Assembly: GCA_947371715.1 (NCBI GenBank)
Contig: CANBQQ010000153.1
Location: forward strand, 1-7,408
Source: Flavipsychrobacter stenotrophus
GTDB taxonomy: Bacteria > Bacteroidota > Bacteroidia > Chitinophagales > Chitinophagaceae
Direction of reading: 5' to 3'
Length of the DNA: 7,408 nucleotides
Positions within the stretch are counted from its first letter, which is position 1. The number at the start of each line of letters is the position of its first letter. Below the pieces are notes generated by a model. That model had not been told where the DNA came from. It searched no databases and worked only from the letters and a program-made list of their open reading frames with translations. Below, piece after piece: positions 5,410 through 7,408 of the stretch. The position numbers and the translations under genes were made by a program.

Positions 5410-6819
5410 TTATACCTCTTCCTTAGGTGGGGTCAACTTTAATGTTCTCATCATAGGGGCGGTAATGTAGGTAAAGCCCACCACCACCAGTGTCATACAT
5501 CCACCAAAGACCACGGCCGGTACCGTACCCATCCACTTGGCGGTAATGCCGCTTTCCATAGCACCAAGCTCATTAGAAGAGCTGATGAACATAGTGTTTA
5601 CTGCGGCTACCCGACCACGCATATTATCGGGAGTATATAGCTGTAATACGGTGCTTCGAATGACCACACTCACTGCATCGAACATGCCCCCCAATAACAA
5701 CATAAAGAAGGCGAGCAAGAAGGCCCAGGAGATATTACAGCCAAACACAGTACCCAATATAGTAGTATCTGCGATATTGCCGCAAAGGCCAAATAATATA
5801 GTAGTAATGCCAAATCCGGCTATAGATAACAATAGTTTTATGCCCGGTTTCTTTTTCAGCGGCATGAACGATAGCACCATCAGCATGGCTATTGAACCAA
5901 TGCCGGGCGCAGCGCGCATCCAGCCAAACCCAACTTCGCCGGTCTTTAATATCTCATTAGAGAATACAGGAAGCAATGCCACCGCGCCACCAAATAAAAC
6001 CGCAAACATATCGAGCGACAAGGCTGCCAGAATAAGCTGTGTGCTGAAAACAAAGCGCAGGCCTTCGCCAAGGCTTTTTAGGATCGGCTCTTTTTCTTTC
6101 TTGAGTATGGCCTGCACAGGTATAGTAATAATGGCGAAAAGGGAGATCAATTCGATTGCTCCCACACTGATCAAGCTACCATGAAAACCTGACGCGGCGA
6201 TAAGAAAGCCACCCAATAGCGGACCAATTACAAAACCTGACTGCCATGCAGTACTGCTCCAGGTCGTCGCATTGGCATATAGTTTGCGGGGAAGTATCAT
6301 GCCCATGAGGGCAAATGACGCCGGGCTAAGAAAAGCTCTCAGCGCGCCACCAATAAATATACCGGCATATATGAGCCATATAATATAGTGTTTGGAGATG
6401 ATGGTATGTGCGCCCGGCCATGCCAGTGATATGAAGAATACAGTAAGTAAAAGGTAGCCGATGATACATTTTAATATGAGGCCCTTCTTTTCCAGCAGGT
6501 CTACAAAATGGCCCGAGAATAGTGAAAAGCCTATGGCTGGTATCACCTCCCATAAACCCATAAGGCCTAATACCAGTGCATCTCCTTTTTGGGTAACGGG
6601 GTTGTAGGTGAGTTGGTAAACAAAGTAGCTGACTATGGTGCTCTGCATATTCAGCGCCAGTATTATGGTGAACCTGAGGAGCAGGTAGCGGCGAAAATGT
6701 TGAAATCTGAGAGCCTTGTTTCTTAATAATAGTAGTAAAGAGAGGAAGTATGTTTTCTCCTGTATGGGGTTTGTGATCGCTTTTCTTCTGGTCAGTCTCT
6801 TGATTACCGGCTTCAACAA
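5410..6819 (-). CDS. MFS transporter, EntS/MFS_3-like
   Basis: This is a major facilitator superfamily permease of 469 residues with about twelve hydrophobic helices, normal for an exporter of this family. Motif A between helices 2 and 3 appears as GHFVDLLEKKG (103-113), keeping G103 and D107. TPDNMRGRVAAVN at 396-408 and NELGAMESG at 416-424 are typical of the EntS/MFS_3 branch, which includes siderophore and drug exporters; the substrate here is unknown. The mature-looking start LRNKALRFQHFRRYLLLRF only begins near residue 32. No ATG exists in frame upstream of M58, which lies inside helix 1. The start must therefore be non-ATG; TTG at 6817-6819 or the next codon (also TTG) are the candidates, just after a TAAATTTG box. 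It is divergent from an ABC permease gene. Confidence 0.92.
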   Translation of the reverse strand: MLKPVIKRLTRRKAITNPIQEKTYFLSLLLLLRNKALRFQHFRRYLLLRFTIILALNMQSTIVSYFVYQLTYNPVTQKGDALVLGLMGLWEVIPAIGFSLFSGHFVDLLEKKGLILKCIIGYLLLTVFFISLAWPGAHTIISKHYIIWLIYAGIFIGGALRAFLSPASFALMGMILPRKLYANATTWSSTAWQSGFVIGPLLGGFLIAASGFHGSLISVGAIELISLFAIITIPVQAILKKEKEPILKSLGEGLRFVFSTQLILAALSLDMFAVLFGGAVALLPVFSNEILKTGEVGFGWMRAAPGIGSIAMLMVLSFMPLKKKPGIKLLLSIAGFGITTILFGLCGNIADTTILGTVFGCNISWAFLLAFFMLLLGGMFDAVSVVIRSTVLQLYTPDNMRGRVAAVNTMFISSSNELGAMESGITAKWMGTVPAVVFGGCMTLVVVGFTYITAPMMRTLKLTPPKEEV

Positions 6820-6836
6820 GCAGAATTTTGTTGCGG

Positions 6837-6844
6837 CAAATTTA
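6837..6844 (-). promoter_or_regulatory. -7 box of the MFS gene
   Basis: On the - strand TAAATTTGC is a perfect TAnnTTTGC box 17 bp before the TTG start. It would give a leader of only about 10-12 nt, which supports a start close to 6819 rather than further downstream. I see no good -33 element. The -33 TTG of the divergent promoter immediately abuts this box. Confidence 0.55.
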
Positions 6845-6876
6845 TTGCTAAAAACAGATATTAACCGCTATTTTTG
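6845..6876 (+). promoter_or_regulatory. promoter of the ABC permease gene
   Basis: TTG (6845-6847) is followed after 21 nt by TATTTTTG (6869-6876), a perfect -7 box with the usual Bacteroidota spacing. The ATG follows 10 bp after the box, so the leader is very short. No Shine-Dalgarno sequence is present. Confidence 0.65.
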
Positions 6877-6886
6877 TTTCTCCCCG

Positions 6887-7408
6887 ATGAACAATATTGG
6901 ACAAATAGTAATAACCAGCATAGTACAGGCCCTACAGGAACTGAGGGTAAATAAATTGCGTACTTTTTTATCGCTGCTGGGTATCACTATTGGTATCTTT
7001 TGCATTATTGCTGTCCTTACCGCACTGGATAGTGCCAGGGGCATGATACAGAAGAATGTAGAAACCCTGGGCAGCGATGTGCTCTACGTGGGCCGCTGGC
7101 CATGGCCGGGTATGGAAGACGGTGAATATAAATGGTGGGAATACTGGCGCCGCCCAAGCATGACAAAGACCGAAGTATATGCTATAAACGGGCAGATACG
7201 CAACCTGGCAATAACCACACTATGCCTGCCGGTAAGGAACCTTACTGTAAAATATAATGATGCCGAGCTGAGCAGTATAAGAGCTTATACTATTAATACT
7301 GATTTTGATAAGATCCAGAACATAGAGTTGGCACAGGGCCGCTATTTTACTGCGTCGGAATTGGAAGGTGGCAATAACTCTATTGTGCTGGGTAGTGAAG
7401 TAGCGCTT
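6887..7408 (+). CDS. MacB/FtsX-type ABC transporter permease, 3'-truncated by window edge
   Basis: Read directly from the sequence, this frame runs 174 codons from ATG to the right edge with no stop. It begins MNNIGQIVITSIVQALQEL. The first membrane helix follows the family signature LRVNKLRTFLSLLGITIGIF (19-38) and extends to about residue 47. The start of the periplasmic MacB_PCD domain comes next: ETLGSDVLYVGRW (59-71), then a tryptophan-rich patch (W71, W73, W83, W84, W87), then IRAYTINTDF and ELAQGRYFTASELEGG near 147-162, ending in IVLGSEVAL. Such permeases work with an MacB-type ATPase and often an outer-membrane channel and adaptor to move substrates or lipoproteins out of the periplasm. 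The C-terminal FtsX domain and any ATPase gene lie outside. It is divergent from the MFS exporter. Substrate is unknown. Confidence 0.93.
   Translation, partial: MNNIGQIVITSIVQALQELRVNKLRTFLSLLGITIGIFCIIAVLTALDSARGMIQKNVETLGSDVLYVGRWPWPGMEDGEYKWWEYWRRPSMTKTEVYAINGQIRNLAITTLCLPVRNLTVKYNDAELSSIRAYTINTDFDKIQNIELAQGRYFTASELEGGNNSIVLGSEVAL

Noticed and set aside
5537..6184. + strand open frame (215 codons) antisense to the MFS gene
   Set aside because: Composition reflects the reverse of membrane-helix codons, there is no family signature, and the MFS frame is clearly the real one.

Overview
The window looks like chromosomal DNA from a Bacteroidota bacterium, probably of the Chitinophagaceae/Sphingobacteriales kind. 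Three things support this. There is a rpmB-rpmG-DUF4295 ribosomal cluster typical of the phylum. Several start codons are preceded by a TAnnTTTG-type -7 box rather than by a Shine-Dalgarno sequence. The protein families (cytoplasmic PAS histidine kinases, Rcp1-like receivers, DUF2809, MacB-type permeases) are also typical. I see no mobile element, CRISPR array, tRNA or rRNA, so this is a mostly ordinary stretch of core and signalling genes.

Region 1 (1-3362) is a phospho-signalling group. A PAS histidine kinase cut by the left edge overlaps by 4 bp a REC-PAS-histidine kinase on the + strand. Two stand-alone receiver proteins converge on them from the - strand. All phosphorylation residues look intact, yet none of the four proteins carries a DNA-binding or enzymatic output domain. 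The kinase H-box SHDMQEPLRK and the Rcp1-like receiver at 2937-3362 suggest a Cph1/Rcp1-style pair. The two receiver genes share an 18-nt promoter/leader pattern ending in TTTAACAGCA.

Region 2 (3363-4026) has a dyad-rich leader of about 250 bp, then a gene for a 110-residue disordered, extremely acidic protein of unknown function, then a strong hairpin terminator that serves both strands.

Region 3 (4084-4915) is the - strand ribosomal operon: rpmB (bL28), rpmG (bL33) and a 57-codon DUF4295 gene, which was found by direct reading. Three perfect TAnnTTTGCA boxes lie in tandem upstream of it.

Region 4 (4922-7408) holds a small four-helix membrane protein (DUF2809) and an EntS/MFS_3-like major facilitator that seems to start with TTG. 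Divergent from the latter, and sharing a 67-bp promoter region, is the start of a MacB-type ABC transporter permease that runs off the right edge.
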